Part shown: positions 8,383 to 17,199 of the stretch, piece after piece
Layout of the letters: each line of letters begins with the position of its first letter
Position numbering within the stretch: the stretch's first letter is position 1
Origin: UBA8752 sp002172485
Lineage (GTDB): Bacteria; Bacteroidota; Bacteroidia; Flavobacteriales_D; Sanyastnellaceae
NCBI GenBank assembly: GCA_042089915.1
Contig: JBELJZ010000026.1
Location: 1-23,786 of the forward strand
Direction: 5' to 3'
DNA: 23,786 nt
Position numbers and translations under genes: made by a program
The notes under the pieces: generated by a model
The model's database searches: none
Seen by the model: the letters and a program-made list of their open reading frames with translations, nothing else
Told to the model about the DNA's origin: nothing

Positions 8383-9816
8383 ATGACGCAGCTGAGCGAC
8401 CCCGCGAATCCTTCCGTTTCAGAGCGGACCGTTTTCCCTTTGAGCGGGGTGACCCGTGCGGTGGGGCGCATGCTCGATGAGCGCGCCGGTGGCAAGCTGT
8501 TTTGGGTGCGTGCGGAGATCAGCCAATGCAGCTTCTCAGGGAAGCATGCCTACATCGACTTGGTGGAAGAGGAGGGGGGCACACGCAAGGCCCAAGTCCG
8601 CGGTAGGATATGGGGCAGTACGCTGGCTCAGATCCGAAAGGACCTCGGCGCGGAGTTCAAAGAGGTGCTCAAACCGGGCCGGGAAATCGTGTTCAGTGCC
8701 CACATGGCCTTTCACGCGGTGTATGGGTTTTCCCTCAACATTCAGCGGATTGACTTGGACGCCCTGCTCGGTGAAATGGAGCGGCGCCGAAAAGAGACCT
8801 TGCTCGCCTTGCAGAAGGAAGGGGCCATTGGTCGAAATGGCCGGTTGGCACTGCCTGCTGTTCCGCAGAGGATCATCCTCATCGGCTCGGAAGGAACGGC
8901 TGGACACACAGATTTCCTAACCCACATTGAAAACAACGCTTGGGGGTATGCCTTCGACTTGGCTCGCATCGACACACCTGTGCAGGGGGCCTTGGCTGTC
9001 AACAAACTCGTGACCGCGTTGCACCGCGCCGGCCGGGTGGCCCTGCGCACCCGTGTGGATGCCGTGGTTCTGCTGCGGGGTGGCGGGGCCAAGTTGGATT
9101 TGGATGTCTTCAACGACTTGACTTTGTGCCGAACCATGGCCGCGATGGAGGTTCCCGTTATCACGGGCATTGGCCATGAGACGGATCAGACCTTGGCGGA
9201 TGCGGTGGCGCATACGGCTCAGAAAACCCCGACGGCTGTGGCGGATTTCCTCGTGGATCGCCTGGCCCAATTCGAAGGGGAGGTGGGCCGAGAGGGCCGT
9301 GCCGTGACGGCAGAGTGCCGGGCACAATTGTCGGAGCAGGCAGGGGTCTTGCGCAGTTTTCGGGCTTGGCTCGGAGAGCGGCCACTGGCTTTCGTCCGGC
9401 GGCAGCGAGGAGATTTGCACTCCGGTGCCAACGGAGTGGTGCGCCGCACGCGTTCCGCATTGTCCGAGCAACACGCACGTCTGGCGCAACATCGGTCTGG
9501 CCTCCGTGTGGGGGCCGTCCAGTTGCCCGAGCGCTCGGCAGCGTGGTTGGTTGAGTTGGAGGCGGGCATCCAGCGGGAGTCCACTCGGCATCTGAAGCAA
9601 CAAGAAGAGCGAGTCGGCCTGATGAAGGATACTCTTGCCCTGCTCGGGCCGGGCTCCACATTGAAGCGGGGCTTCTCCATTACCCGATGCGGTGGCAAAG
9701 CCGTGAAGGACGTGGGCGAATTGACCCCGGGGCAAGTGGTGGAGACCCAATTGGAATCCGGTACATTCACAGCCCGTGTGGAGGAAATCCATCCTCCAGA
9801 TGACCCCTTGACCTGA
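8383..9816 (+). CDS. xseA: Exodeoxyribonuclease VII large subunit
   Basis: 477 residues, close to the usual family length. XseA is the catalytic large subunit of cytoplasmic exonuclease VII, which degrades single-stranded DNA into oligonucleotides during repair. An N-terminal OB-fold occupies about residues 15-115 (LFWVRAEISQCSFSGKHAYI, then a KPGREIVFSA strand). The catalytic domain has RGGGAKLDLDVFND, PVITGIGHETDQTLADAVAH and KTPTAVADFL, followed by a long helical region and a C-terminal LGPGSTLKRGFSIT segment that is standard in the family. The RGGGA and T-A-Q-K-TPT variants resemble Bacteroidota homologues rather than E. coli. The stop codon is one base from the xseB start, so the two are coupled. 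A paired dyad and a hairpin leader lie upstream. Confidence 0.95.
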   Translation: MTQLSDPANPSVSERTVFPLSGVTRAVGRMLDERAGGKLFWVRAEISQCSFSGKHAYIDLVEEEGGTRKAQVRGRIWGSTLAQIRKDLGAEFKEVLKPGREIVFSAHMAFHAVYGFSLNIQRIDLDALLGEMERRRKETLLALQKEGAIGRNGRLALPAVPQRIILIGSEGTAGHTDFLTHIENNAWGYAFDLARIDTPVQGALAVNKLVTALHRAGRVALRTRVDAVVLLRGGGAKLDLDVFNDLTLCRTMAAMEVPVITGIGHETDQTLADAVAHTAQKTPTAVADFLVDRLAQFEGEVGREGRAVTAECRAQLSEQAGVLRSFRAWLGERPLAFVRRQRGDLHSGANGVVRRTRSALSEQHARLAQHRSGLRVGAVQLPERSAAWLVELEAGIQRESTRHLKQQEERVGLMKDTLALLGPGSTLKRGFSITRCGGKAVKDVGELTPGQVVETQLESGTFTARVEEIHPPDDPLT

Positions 9817-9817
9817 T

Positions 9818-10021
9818 ATGGAAGACCCCAAGGATTACGCCTCCGCCTTTGCGGAACTCAAGGAGATTTTGAGCGCCCTTCAACAGGATGAGATCGGCGT
9901 GGATGCCCTCGCGGAGAAGGTGAAGCGAGCCGCTCATTTGATTTCATACTGTGGAGAGCGGCTTCGGAGCACAGAAAATGAGGTCCAGAAGGTGTTGGAT
10001 GAACTTGGCGAAGAGGGCTGA
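9818..10021 (+). CDS. xseB: Exodeoxyribonuclease VII small subunit
   Basis: 67 residues, the normal size for XseB. The small helical-hairpin subunit binds the long helices of XseA to make the active exonuclease VII complex in the cytoplasm. Visible motifs are YASAFAELKEIL at residues 6-17, an amphipathic second helix, and CGERLRSTENEVQKVLDEL near the C-terminus, matching the family's 'L..GL.L..C...L..AE.KV..L' pattern. The ATG follows the xseA TGA after one base, indicating translational coupling and one transcript. Nothing unusual seen. Confidence 0.93.
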   Translation: MEDPKDYASAFAELKEILSALQQDEIGVDALAEKVKRAAHLISYCGERLRSTENEVQKVLDELGEEG

Positions 10022-10064
10022 GTTATAGCTATGACACGGACAAATTTGAGGGTCTAACCGCTGG

Positions 10065-10092
10065 AAATCCGAGCGGCGGGAACTCGGTTTCG
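10065..10092 (+). terminator. Possible weak terminator after xseB
   Basis: CCGAG (10069-10073) and CTCGG (10083-10087) form a 5-bp stem with a 9-base loop, followed by TTTCGTCG. The short stem and poor T-run make this uncertain. It lies in the 88-base gap between xseB and the haloperoxidase-type gene. Confidence 0.3.
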
Positions 10093-10109
10093 TCGTAATT
10101 TTTATAGAG

Positions 10110-12299
10110 ATGAATGAATGGAGAGTTCCATTTTTGATCTGGATTCTCGGATGTACAATGCTCCCTTCGCTGGCCCAAAAACCGGGTCCGACGGTATACG
10201 GTACCTCCGAGGTCGCACGTGCCGCTGCGGTAGAGGAGACCGTAGTCCGGCGGTGGAATGAAGTTCAACTGGAGGCCATTCGAGGGGATTTTGCCCGGCC
10301 CACGGTTCACGCCCGCAACCTGTTTCACGCGGCGGTCCTGGCATTCGATGCGTTTGCCGCCTACGACACGCTGGATACACCGCTTTTTCTCGGAGAGGAA
10401 TGGCAAGGCACACAAATCCCATTTGACCCCGCTTTGCTGGAGGTTCCCGAAACGGACGTCGCTCGAGCAGCTGCTCAGGAAACGGCCATCAGCCACGCAG
10501 TATACCGGCTGTTGTCACACCGGTTTGCAATGAGTCCTGGGCATGAAGAATCCCAGCTTCTCTTCGACGGGTTGATGGTGGAATTGGGGTGCGACGCGGC
10601 CAATGTTTCCCTGGACTACGCCAATGGTCCTGCAGAGCTTGGCAATTACCTGGCAGACCACATGATCGCTTTTGGCTTGGCGGATGGTGCCAATGAAGCT
10701 GCAGATTATGTCAACCTTGTCTACGAGTCCGTCAACCCGGACCTCGAATTGGCCGCTTCCGGCAACGATGCGTTGATCGACCCCAATGCTTGGCAGCCCT
10801 TGGCCATTCCCGTGTTCGTGGACCAGAGTGGCAATGTTTTGAGCGAGACCCCGGATTTTCAAGGGGCAGAGTGGGGGCAGGTGGCCCCTTTTGCGCTGGG
10901 CGATTCTGTTCGGCAGGATTATGAACGGGATGGCCACACGTGGCCGGTGTATCTCGATTGTGGTACGCCCCCGTTGTTTCAGGAAGGTGCTTTGGTCGGC
11001 GAAGCAGCGGATGCCCATGCATGGGGGTTTGCCCTGGTGGCCTTGTGGAGCGGTCACCTGGATCAGGAGGACACCACCCAGTGGGACATCAGTCCGGGAT
11101 CGGTTGGCAATCTGTCCGTGACCGGGCCGACCACGTTCGAGGACATGGACACCTTCTACGACTGGGTCGATGGAGGTGATGTGGCTCCAGGACATGCGGA
11201 GAATCCGAGCACAGGAGCGCCTTATGCGGCCAATCCCGTGTTGCGCGGAGACTATACCCGTGTCTTGTCAGAGTTCTGGGCCGATGGTCCTGAAAGCGAG
11301 ACCCCGCCGGGGCATTGGTTCGTCCTCTTGAATGGGGCCATGGCTCACCCTGACTTCACGACCTATTGGCGGGGGCAGGGGGCCATGTTGGATCCGCTCC
11401 GCTACACGGTTCGCGCCTATCTGACGCTGGGCGGCGCCCTTCATGACGCGGCCATCGCTGCGTGGTCACACAAAGGCTATTACGATTACATCCGACCTGT
11501 TTCTGCCATCCGGTACATGGCGGGACTGGGGCAGCGCTCGGATTCGACACAAGCATCCTATCACCCGGGCGGTTTGCCCTTGGTGCCAGGCCACATTGAA
11601 CTCGTGGGGGCCGGAGATGCCTTGGCGGGATCTGGCGGCGTTCACGTGGGCAAGATCAAGGTCAAGGCGTGGCGTGGGCCGGATGCCATCATCAATCCTG
11701 TGTGGGACGAAGCAGGTGTGGGGTGGATTTTGGCGGAGAACTGGTGGCCGTATCAGCGACCCAGTTTCGTCACCCCACCGTTTGCGGGATATGTGAGTGG
11801 ACACAGCACATTCAGCCGGGCTGCAGCCGAAATCTTGACGGCGATCACAGGCGACCCTTTCTTTCCAGGCGGCATGGGGGTTTTTCCGGTCACCCAGAAT
11901 CAGTTTCTGGTGTTCGAGGATGGTCCCAGCATGTCCTTCGATCTTCAGTGGGCCACTTACCGGGATGCTTCCGACCAGTGCAGTTTGAGCCGCATTTGGG
12001 GTGGGATCCACCCTCCAGCGGACGATTTTCCAGGGCGGCAACTGGGGCTTCAAGTAGCGGCCATCGCGCTGGAGCGGGCCGAGATGCAGTTCGGTGTTGT
12101 TCCTGGGGTGACCCTCGAATGCCCTGCGGACCTGAGCCTCGATGGCATCGTCGGAGCAGCTGATGTGTTGATGGCCCTGTCTTCGTTTGGAGAGAGTGGT
12201 CCGGGGCTCCTGGGCGATCTGGACATGAACGGTACCGTTGGCGTAGACGACGTGTTGACCCTGCTCGCAGCCTACGGTAATCCTTGCGCAGCAGATTGA
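10110..12299 (+). CDS. Secreted vanadium-dependent haloperoxidase-type protein with dockerin-like C-terminus
   Basis: 729 residues. An N-terminal signal peptide (about 1-23, ending PSLAQ) sends it out of the cytoplasm. The all-helical domain shows a complete vanadate/phosphate-binding signature: K455-x6-R462-P, S563-G564-H565, and R628-x5-H634, with the spacings of the vanadium haloperoxidase / PAP2 superfamily. In this family vanadate is held by these residues and the distal His; the enzymes oxidise halides with H2O2. Phe558, five residues before Ser563, sits where fungal chloroperoxidase has Phe and bromoperoxidases have His; specificity cannot be deduced from that alone. The tail (about 670-729) has two DxDxxGxxxxxDVL loops between Cys residues, like a type I dockerin. 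It could instead be a PAP2 phosphatase; the K-x6-RP motif and length favour the peroxidase branch. Confidence 0.85.
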   Translation: MNEWRVPFLIWILGCTMLPSLAQKPGPTVYGTSEVARAAAVEETVVRRWNEVQLEAIRGDFARPTVHARNLFHAAVLAFDAFAAYDTLDTPLFLGEEWQGTQIPFDPALLEVPETDVARAAAQETAISHAVYRLLSHRFAMSPGHEESQLLFDGLMVELGCDAANVSLDYANGPAELGNYLADHMIAFGLADGANEAADYVNLVYESVNPDLELAASGNDALIDPNAWQPLAIPVFVDQSGNVLSETPDFQGAEWGQVAPFALGDSVRQDYERDGHTWPVYLDCGTPPLFQEGALVGEAADAHAWGFALVALWSGHLDQEDTTQWDISPGSVGNLSVTGPTTFEDMDTFYDWVDGGDVAPGHAENPSTGAPYAANPVLRGDYTRVLSEFWADGPESETPPGHWFVLLNGAMAHPDFTTYWRGQGAMLDPLRYTVRAYLTLGGALHDAAIAAWSHKGYYDYIRPVSAIRYMAGLGQRSDSTQASYHPGGLPLVPGHIELVGAGDALAGSGGVHVGKIKVKAWRGPDAIINPVWDEAGVGWILAENWWPYQRPSFVTPPFAGYVSGHSTFSRAAAEILTAITGDPFFPGGMGVFPVTQNQFLVFEDGPSMSFDLQWATYRDASDQCSLSRIWGGIHPPADDFPGRQLGLQVAAIALERAEMQFGVVPGVTLECPADLSLDGIVGAADVLMALSSFGESGPGLLGDLDMNGTVGVDDVLTLLAAYGNPCAAD
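12119..12296 (+). other. Dockerin-like duplicated calcium-loop tail
   Basis: The last 60 residues of the haloperoxidase-type protein contain CPADLSLDGIVGAADVLMAL and DLDMNGTVGVDDVLTLLAAY, two similar EF-hand-like half-repeats bounded by Cys residues. This is the pattern of type I dockerins, which bind calcium and a cohesin partner. No cohesin domain is visible in this window, and no T9SS sorting domain is present on this protein. Confidence 0.6.
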
Positions 12300-12338
12300 C
12301 GGGCGGGACAGTAGTTTGGGATGCCCTAATTTGCCACC

Positions 12339-15300
12339 ATGCCCATCTTGACCTTCGAAAATTCGGCGCGCTTCCTACAAGCGGCATTGTTGCTGGTGTT
12401 GACTGTGTTTGGACTGCGCACTGCGGCCCAGGAAGATTGCGGATTTCTCACAGCTCCGGAGGGTTTGACCGCTGGATGCACCGACTCCTGTGTCTGGGTG
12501 ATCCCCGACTTTGAGCGGGCCGCGGAGACGACTGGATACACCGTGGACTCCATCGCCTACGCCCCACCTCTGGCCCCCGGGACTGGCAACCTCTTGTCCA
12601 CTTCCGCTGCCACCAATGGATTCTCCGATGGCATCGGCCTCCCTTTCGGATTCAGTTTTTTCGATACTGATTTCTTCAGTTTGAAGGTGAGCCGGAAGGG
12701 CTTTGTGACGTTCAACGTCGGGCTGTCCGGTGCATACAATTATCCCAGCCAGAACATCGGTGCACCGGTCTTGCCACCGAATTCCATCATGGCGCCCTTT
12801 AGTTACATCAGCAACAATGGGGGGGAGATTCGAACCGCGACGCTGGGTGAGTTCCCCTGCCGGCGGTTCGTGATCAGCTGGGAAAACCTTCCACAGACGG
12901 GATGCAGCAGCAACGAGTTGGTGACCCAGGTGGTCCTTCACGAGACATCCAATGCCGTCGAGATGCACATCGGCCAATTCGCCTCGTGCTTGGAAATTAC
13001 GGCCGCGGTGGGCATCCAAGGTGGACTTGGTGAAGGCGCATTCGGTCCGGCGGCATACAACACCGGTGAATTCGAAATCGACAATCTGGCCTTCCGGTAT
13101 GCGCCAGACGGAGACACCCAGACGCAGCTGGTCTACCTCATTGACGATCAGATTGTTGGACAGGGTGACAGCCTGAGCGTGTGCGTTGAGACGGCCACCG
13201 AAGTGGTCATCGGGGCGAATTTCCCGGAGATTCTTCCGCCCCCGCCCACTCCCGGAAGCTGTGACGCCATCACGGAGGAGGCCTGTGACACCACCATGGG
13301 CTATGATTTCAACCTGAGTGCCAACCAGACGGAGTCCTTCAACTTCCCTTTTGAAGGAGAATTGCTTGGCTTTGCGGTGACCAACAATTGGACTCCGGCC
13401 GGAGGCAGTTGGCCGGGGGACATGTCGATGTCCATCTGCGACCCGTCTGGAACGTGCGGTGTCATTGAAGGGTTTAGCTACGATCTTCCAGGTACCATTG
13501 TTGGAGACTGGCCATTCAACTGGAATACGACGTCCGGCGGCTTTTATGAGTCCTGTTTCGCGGTGTCCTCCGGATTCTTGGAAGGAGATGGCAACTGGAC
13601 GTTGACGGTGCAGAATGCTTGGGGTGGCTCGGGCGCCAATGTCAATTTCGAAGGCTCGGTCACCCTCTTCTACCTCTGTGACCTCGAACCGGAGGAGCCG
13701 GATACCTCTGCCTTCATGGCACAGGATACCGTGTTGATCGAATTCAATTTTGAGTCCCAAACGGCGGACTTCAGCATCCTTGATGCTGCGGGCAACCCGT
13801 TGGTTGTGTTGTGCTCCGCGGATGAACCTGCAGAGTTGATGCCCGGCACGCCGGGTGGAACTTGGGAGGCCAGCTGCCTGGGTTGCTTGGCCACGCCGGG
13901 CGAGATCGATCCAACCCAGGTCGCACCAGGCACGCTGGAGGTGAGCTACACCATCGTGGGCGACTGCGGAGAAGTGACGGAGGTTCAAGAGGTCCAAGTG
14001 GGCCTCACCCCGATTATCAACACCGGCAATGTGGGTGCCCTCTGCCCGTTCTCAGATCCCGTTCAGCTCGTGGGCACTCCTGGAGGTGGCATATGGGCGG
14101 CGGACTGTGGAGGCTGTATTACACCGGCAGGAGTGTTCGACCCGGCGGCTGGAGCGGGCACATTTGCTGCAGAGTACACGTTTGGTACGGTGTGTACCTC
14201 GACCGGAACGGTGGAGGTCAATGTTGGAGAAGCGGTGGCCGCTGACCTCGAAGACCTCGCATATTGCGAGTCCATCGGGGCGATTCAGCTCGATGACGAT
14301 GGCTTGGCGGGCTCGTGGACTGCGGATTGCGGGAACTGTGTCCAAGCGTGGGGAACCTTCAATCCACCCGGGCCAGGCACCTATGGTGTCACCTTCATGC
14401 CGGGTGCAGGTTGTGGTGTCGAGAGCTCGGCCACCATTACCGTGGATGAGAGTCTGCCCATCGGCAGTTCGAATGTGCCGGAGGAAATCTGTGTCAATGG
14501 CGATGTTTTCGAGTTGCAGGCCGATGTGCCTGGAGGTACATGGAGCGCCAGTGGTTCTGGATTGAATGGGGCGGCCTTCAATCCTGCGGCGGCGCCTCTG
14601 GGAACCTCGGTCTTGAGCTATACCGTGGAGAATGGAAGTTGCACCAACAGTGCTTCCTTTTCGACGGCGGTCTTGCCCATTCTATCGGTGACCCTCGAAG
14701 AAGAGGATCCGTTTTGTGTGAACAATTCCGGTGGAGGATTGAATGTGACGGTGGACTTGGATGCTGAGGCCGTGTGGTCCTCAGTGCCGAACCTGGTTTG
14801 GTCCGCGGACTGCGGTGGGTGCATCAATGGCAACGGGGTGTTCAATCCGGGCGATGCAGGAGAGGGCACCCATACGGTGACCGTAGAGTATGATGATGAC
14901 CTCGGCTGTTCCACCTCGGCCAGCATCGACATTCTCGTGGCCCCGACTGTGGACGCGACCATCGACGCCATTCCCGACCTGTGCGAGTCGGCATCCTCGA
15001 CCGTGTTCAGTGCAGCTGACAATGGCGGCACCTGGACCGCAAACTGCGGGTCGTGCATCACACCGGCGGGGACGTTCGATCCCGGCATTGGAGCCGGCAA
15101 CTACAACATCACCTACACCATTTCCGATGTCTGCACGGACGTGGATGCCGTCCAAATCACAGTGGTCCCACAGCGGGATGCGACCATTCTCGTCGACGTG
15201 CCCAATGATGAACTGTGCATCGGCGTGGATGAATGGCAATTGGGCGCCATCTGGGCAGATGGGGTCTGGAGTGCAAACAGCGCGTCGGGCAACGAGAGCA

Positions 15301-15671
15301 TCGGGTCCGAGTCGGGGCTGCTCTATCTTCAGGCAGCGGGTGTGGGGCCTGTCACTGTCACCCACGTCCTGGAGGGCCTTTGCGGCGATTCCGACACCCA
15401 CGTTCTGGACATCCTCGCCTGCGAGGTGGAGCTCGTCAACATCTTCACGCCCAATGGGGACGGGAAGAACGACCGCCTCGTATTCCGCTACATTGAATTG
15501 TATCCAGACAACCAATTGACGGTGTACAACCGCAATGGCGCCGTCGTTTACGAAGCTGAAGGCTACGACAATGAATGGGAAGGAGATGGGGCCTCAGATG
15601 GAACGCACTATTTCGTCCTGCGTCTGCCGGAGGGGGTCCAGCATGCGGGTCACCTGATGATCCAGCGCTAA
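12339..15671 (+). CDS. Secreted adhesin-like protein with gliding-motility type B C-terminal domain
   Basis: 1110 residues. A signal peptide covers about residues 1-31 (hydrophobic LLLVLTVFGL, then TAAQ). The first domain (about 45-255) has GLPFGFSFF, SRKGFVTFN and FVISWENLPQ-like strands, typical of beta-sandwich heads of large Bacteroidota surface proteins. A second domain (about 315-450) ends WTLTVQNAWGGSGANVNFEG, resembling a proprotein-convertase P-type beta domain. About six to seven Ig/PKD-like repeats follow (about 480-1020), each with GG.W.A.CG.CITPAG.F.P and a YT strand. The end (about 1030-1110) carries IFTPNGDGKNDR and W.G.G..DGTHYFVL, the signature of gliding-motility-associated (CHU_C, type B) sorting domains. 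The protein is exported through T9SS; adhesion is inferred. It starts 39 bases after the preceding gene. Confidence 0.9.
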   Translation: MPILTFENSARFLQAALLLVLTVFGLRTAAQEDCGFLTAPEGLTAGCTDSCVWVIPDFERAAETTGYTVDSIAYAPPLAPGTGNLLSTSAATNGFSDGIGLPFGFSFFDTDFFSLKVSRKGFVTFNVGLSGAYNYPSQNIGAPVLPPNSIMAPFSYISNNGGEIRTATLGEFPCRRFVISWENLPQTGCSSNELVTQVVLHETSNAVEMHIGQFASCLEITAAVGIQGGLGEGAFGPAAYNTGEFEIDNLAFRYAPDGDTQTQLVYLIDDQIVGQGDSLSVCVETATEVVIGANFPEILPPPPTPGSCDAITEEACDTTMGYDFNLSANQTESFNFPFEGELLGFAVTNNWTPAGGSWPGDMSMSICDPSGTCGVIEGFSYDLPGTIVGDWPFNWNTTSGGFYESCFAVSSGFLEGDGNWTLTVQNAWGGSGANVNFEGSVTLFYLCDLEPEEPDTSAFMAQDTVLIEFNFESQTADFSILDAAGNPLVVLCSADEPAELMPGTPGGTWEASCLGCLATPGEIDPTQVAPGTLEVSYTIVGDCGEVTEVQEVQVGLTPIINTGNVGALCPFSDPVQLVGTPGGGIWAADCGGCITPAGVFDPAAGAGTFAAEYTFGTVCTSTGTVEVNVGEAVAADLEDLAYCESIGAIQLDDDGLAGSWTADCGNCVQAWGTFNPPGPGTYGVTFMPGAGCGVESSATITVDESLPIGSSNVPEEICVNGDVFELQADVPGGTWSASGSGLNGAAFNPAAAPLGTSVLSYTVENGSCTNSASFSTAVLPILSVTLEEEDPFCVNNSGGGLNVTVDLDAEAVWSSVPNLVWSADCGGCINGNGVFNPGDAGEGTHTVTVEYDDDLGCSTSASIDILVAPTVDATIDAIPDLCESASSTVFSAADNGGTWTANCGSCITPAGTFDPGIGAGNYNITYTISDVCTDVDAVQITVVPQRDATILVDVPNDELCIGVDEWQLGAIWADGVWSANSASGNESIGSESGLLYLQAAGVGPVTVTHVLEGLCGDSDTHVLDILACEVELVNIFTPNGDGKNDRLVFRYIELYPDNQLTVYNRNGAVVYEAEGYDNEWEGDGASDGTHYFVLRLPEGVQHAGHLMIQR

Positions 15672-15698
15672 AGCGGCGCGGTGCTCCGCTGGATGCGG

Positions 15699-16232
15699 TC
15701 ATTGACCCCCTGCTGACTCTCCTGTGAGGTATTGCTCTTCAAACGCCGTCCGACGCAGGGAAGTGCGAAGCTTCCACAAGGCTTCCTCCTGGAATTGCAT
15801 CAGGGACATCACGACATGTGCGGTCACTTCGTCCCCCGCATGTTGGGCTTCCGTCACCAAGAGCCTTTCCTCTTTCAGGATGTGCGAAATGGATTCTCGA
15901 AGCATCCGGGTACAAGAGCGGTAATGGAGCACCCCGTCGGTGGCTTGGATCGTCGACAACTCGAGGCACTCCGCCATGGTCGAGATGGGGCGGGCCTCCA
16001 AACAGCGCACCCGTTTTCCGAGGGCCTCGGAGGCCTGTTCGGCATGTTCAATGAATGGTGGAAGCATCTCCATCATCGCCGGGACCTGTTCCCCCCAGCC
16101 ATTCCAACGGGCACTGCGCGCATTGAACCGCAGCATCTCAAAATCTGCGAGAAGCCGGTTGATTTTGGGCACAAGGCGGTCTGCCCAGCTGCGATCGAGT
16201 TGGTTGGATAGGGTGGGGTTCATCGTGGTCAT
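15699..16232 (-). CDS. Dps/ferritin-like protein lacking the canonical ferroxidase residues
   Basis: 177 residues, the size of Dps. The start of the core (INRLLADFEMLRFNARSARW, residues 24-43) matches the Dps 'LN.LLAD..VLY.K.RN.HW' helix, and EALGKRVRCLEARPISTMAE matches the 'DEIAERI..LG..P..T..E' segment. Dps proteins form dodecamers that bind DNA and store iron. Lining up by the usual spacing (His to Asp 27, Asp to Glu 4), the iron ligands are replaced: Arg42 for His, Met54 for the second His, Glu69 for Asp, Lys73 for Glu. Iron oxidation is therefore doubtful; a structural, DNA-binding or other role is inferred. The gene is convergent with the upstream adhesin gene (27-base gap) and divergent from the gene at 16393; the paired dyad between them lies 64 bases from this start. 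Confidence 0.75.
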   Translation of the reverse strand: MTTMNPTLSNQLDRSWADRLVPKINRLLADFEMLRFNARSARWNGWGEQVPAMMEMLPPFIEHAEQASEALGKRVRCLEARPISTMAECLELSTIQATDGVLHYRSCTRMLRESISHILKEERLLVTEAQHAGDEVTAHVVMSLMQFQEEALWKLRTSLRRTAFEEQYLTGESAGGQ

Positions 16233-16296
16233 GACGGGTGGCGAAAGGGAATCAGAGAAACACAGGTCAAAGTCCCTGAAGGCATCGAGTTGGCCA

Positions 16297-16332
16297 ATGA
16301 CATTCGGCAGTGTGAAAGATGACGTTCGTCAT
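16297..16332. promoter_or_regulatory. Paired dyad operator C in a divergent intergenic region
   Basis: ATGAC-GTTC-GTCAT at 16319-16332 is a perfect 5-4-5 inverted repeat. ATGAC-ATTC-GGCAG at 16297-16310 is a half-matching copy starting exactly 22 bp earlier. The pair sits midway in the 160-base region between the minus-strand Dps-like gene (start 16232) and the plus-strand gene at 16393, so it could act on either or both. Same arrangement as at 8174 and 18455. Confidence 0.6.
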
Positions 16333-16392
16333 TCCCAGATCCGAGCAACCGGGATCCCGGTTTGGCGGTTTAGATTGCATTAGACCACGACC

Positions 16393-17199
16393 ATGAAGAT
16401 TTCTATTCTCTCGACCCTTTCGACCTCTCTCGTGATTGGAGCTTTCATTTTGATGTCCAACTCCAGCGGTGTGGCCCACCAACAGAACAAGGACCGTACC
16501 GGTGCACCCGGCAGCGACAATACGTGTCAGCAATGCCACACTGGTGGCAATTACAACCCTCAGGTCGATGTTTACCTCGCACTGCCGCTCGGTGGTGGTG
16601 CTTCCCAGTATGTGCCAGGAGAGACCCACACGCTGGTCGTAGAGGTAAGCAGCAATGGCAGTCCAGCCGGTTACGGTGTTCACGGTACGGTCGTATTTGC
16701 CGATGGAAGCAATGCGGGTGAATTGGTCGATCAGGACGCCAATGACTGCATTTGGCTCGATGAGGTAGATGGCCGCCACATCTTTGAGCAAAACGACCTC
16801 TGTGCCTCCGGCATGTTCGAAGTGGCATGGGTGGCTCCGCCGGCGGGCAGCGGATCTGTCAGTGTTTATGTGGCCGCCATTGCCGCCAATGGAAACAGCA
16901 CGTCTTCTGGCGACGATTTCGAAGGGGCCCAATTCCAATTCAATGAGGGCGTAGTGGGTGTCGCCGAGGCCGATGTTGACCCCGTCCTCATCTCGCACAA
17001 TGCCGATGGTGAATTGGACCTCATTTTGGAAATGCCCACGGATTGCGCCGTGTTTGGAATGGATGGTCGCATCCTCTTTGATGGCGCTTTGCCGACGGGG
17101 CGCCACAGCTTGGCTGTCGGGCAGTCAGGCTGGATCGTGGTACGCTGTGTCACTTCGAATGGGCGTACATTCACTCAACGCATTTGGACCAACGCATGA
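16393..17199 (+). CDS. Secreted protein with one CxxCH motif (Reeler/choice-of-anchor V-like)
   Basis: 268 residues with a signal peptide or N-terminal anchor (residues 1 to about 28). Shortly after it comes RTGAPGSDNTCQQCHTGG, giving C45-Q-Q-C48-H49, a c-type haem attachment motif. The following beta-rich region (about 55-185: QYVPGETHTLVVEV, GTVVFADGS, VAWVAPPAGSGSVSVYVAAI) is the pattern of Bacteroidota choice-of-anchor V / Reeler-like domains, which commonly begin with GAPG...C..CH. The last 70 residues (MDGRILFDGALPTGRHSLAV, then a short end strand) resemble a T9SS type A sorting domain. The protein should be extracytoplasmic. A role in electron transfer is only inferred, since a single haem motif can also be structural. 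The next gene overlaps it by ATGA, so they are co-translated. Confidence 0.8.
   Translation: MKISILSTLSTSLVIGAFILMSNSSGVAHQQNKDRTGAPGSDNTCQQCHTGGNYNPQVDVYLALPLGGGASQYVPGETHTLVVEVSSNGSPAGYGVHGTVVFADGSNAGELVDQDANDCIWLDEVDGRHIFEQNDLCASGMFEVAWVAPPAGSGSVSVYVAAIAANGNSTSSGDDFEGAQFQFNEGVVGVAEADVDPVLISHNADGELDLILEMPTDCAVFGMDGRILFDGALPTGRHSLAVGQSGWIVVRCVTSNGRTFTQRIWTNA

Noticed and set aside
8174..8386. 70-codon frame before xseA as an independent gene
   Set aside because: It spans the operator dyads and the terminator hairpin and overlaps the xseA start; better explained as leader DNA. A short leader peptide is kept as a low-scored possibility in the findings.
12315..12333. TTTG and TAATTTG as a promoter for the gene at 12339
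   Set aside because: The two elements are only 8 bases apart and the -7-like box lies 5 bases from the start codon, so neither spacing nor leader length fits.
15672..15690. AGCGG/CCGCT inverted repeat between the convergent genes as a terminator
   Set aside because: Only a 5-bp stem and no T-run on either strand; not enough to call.
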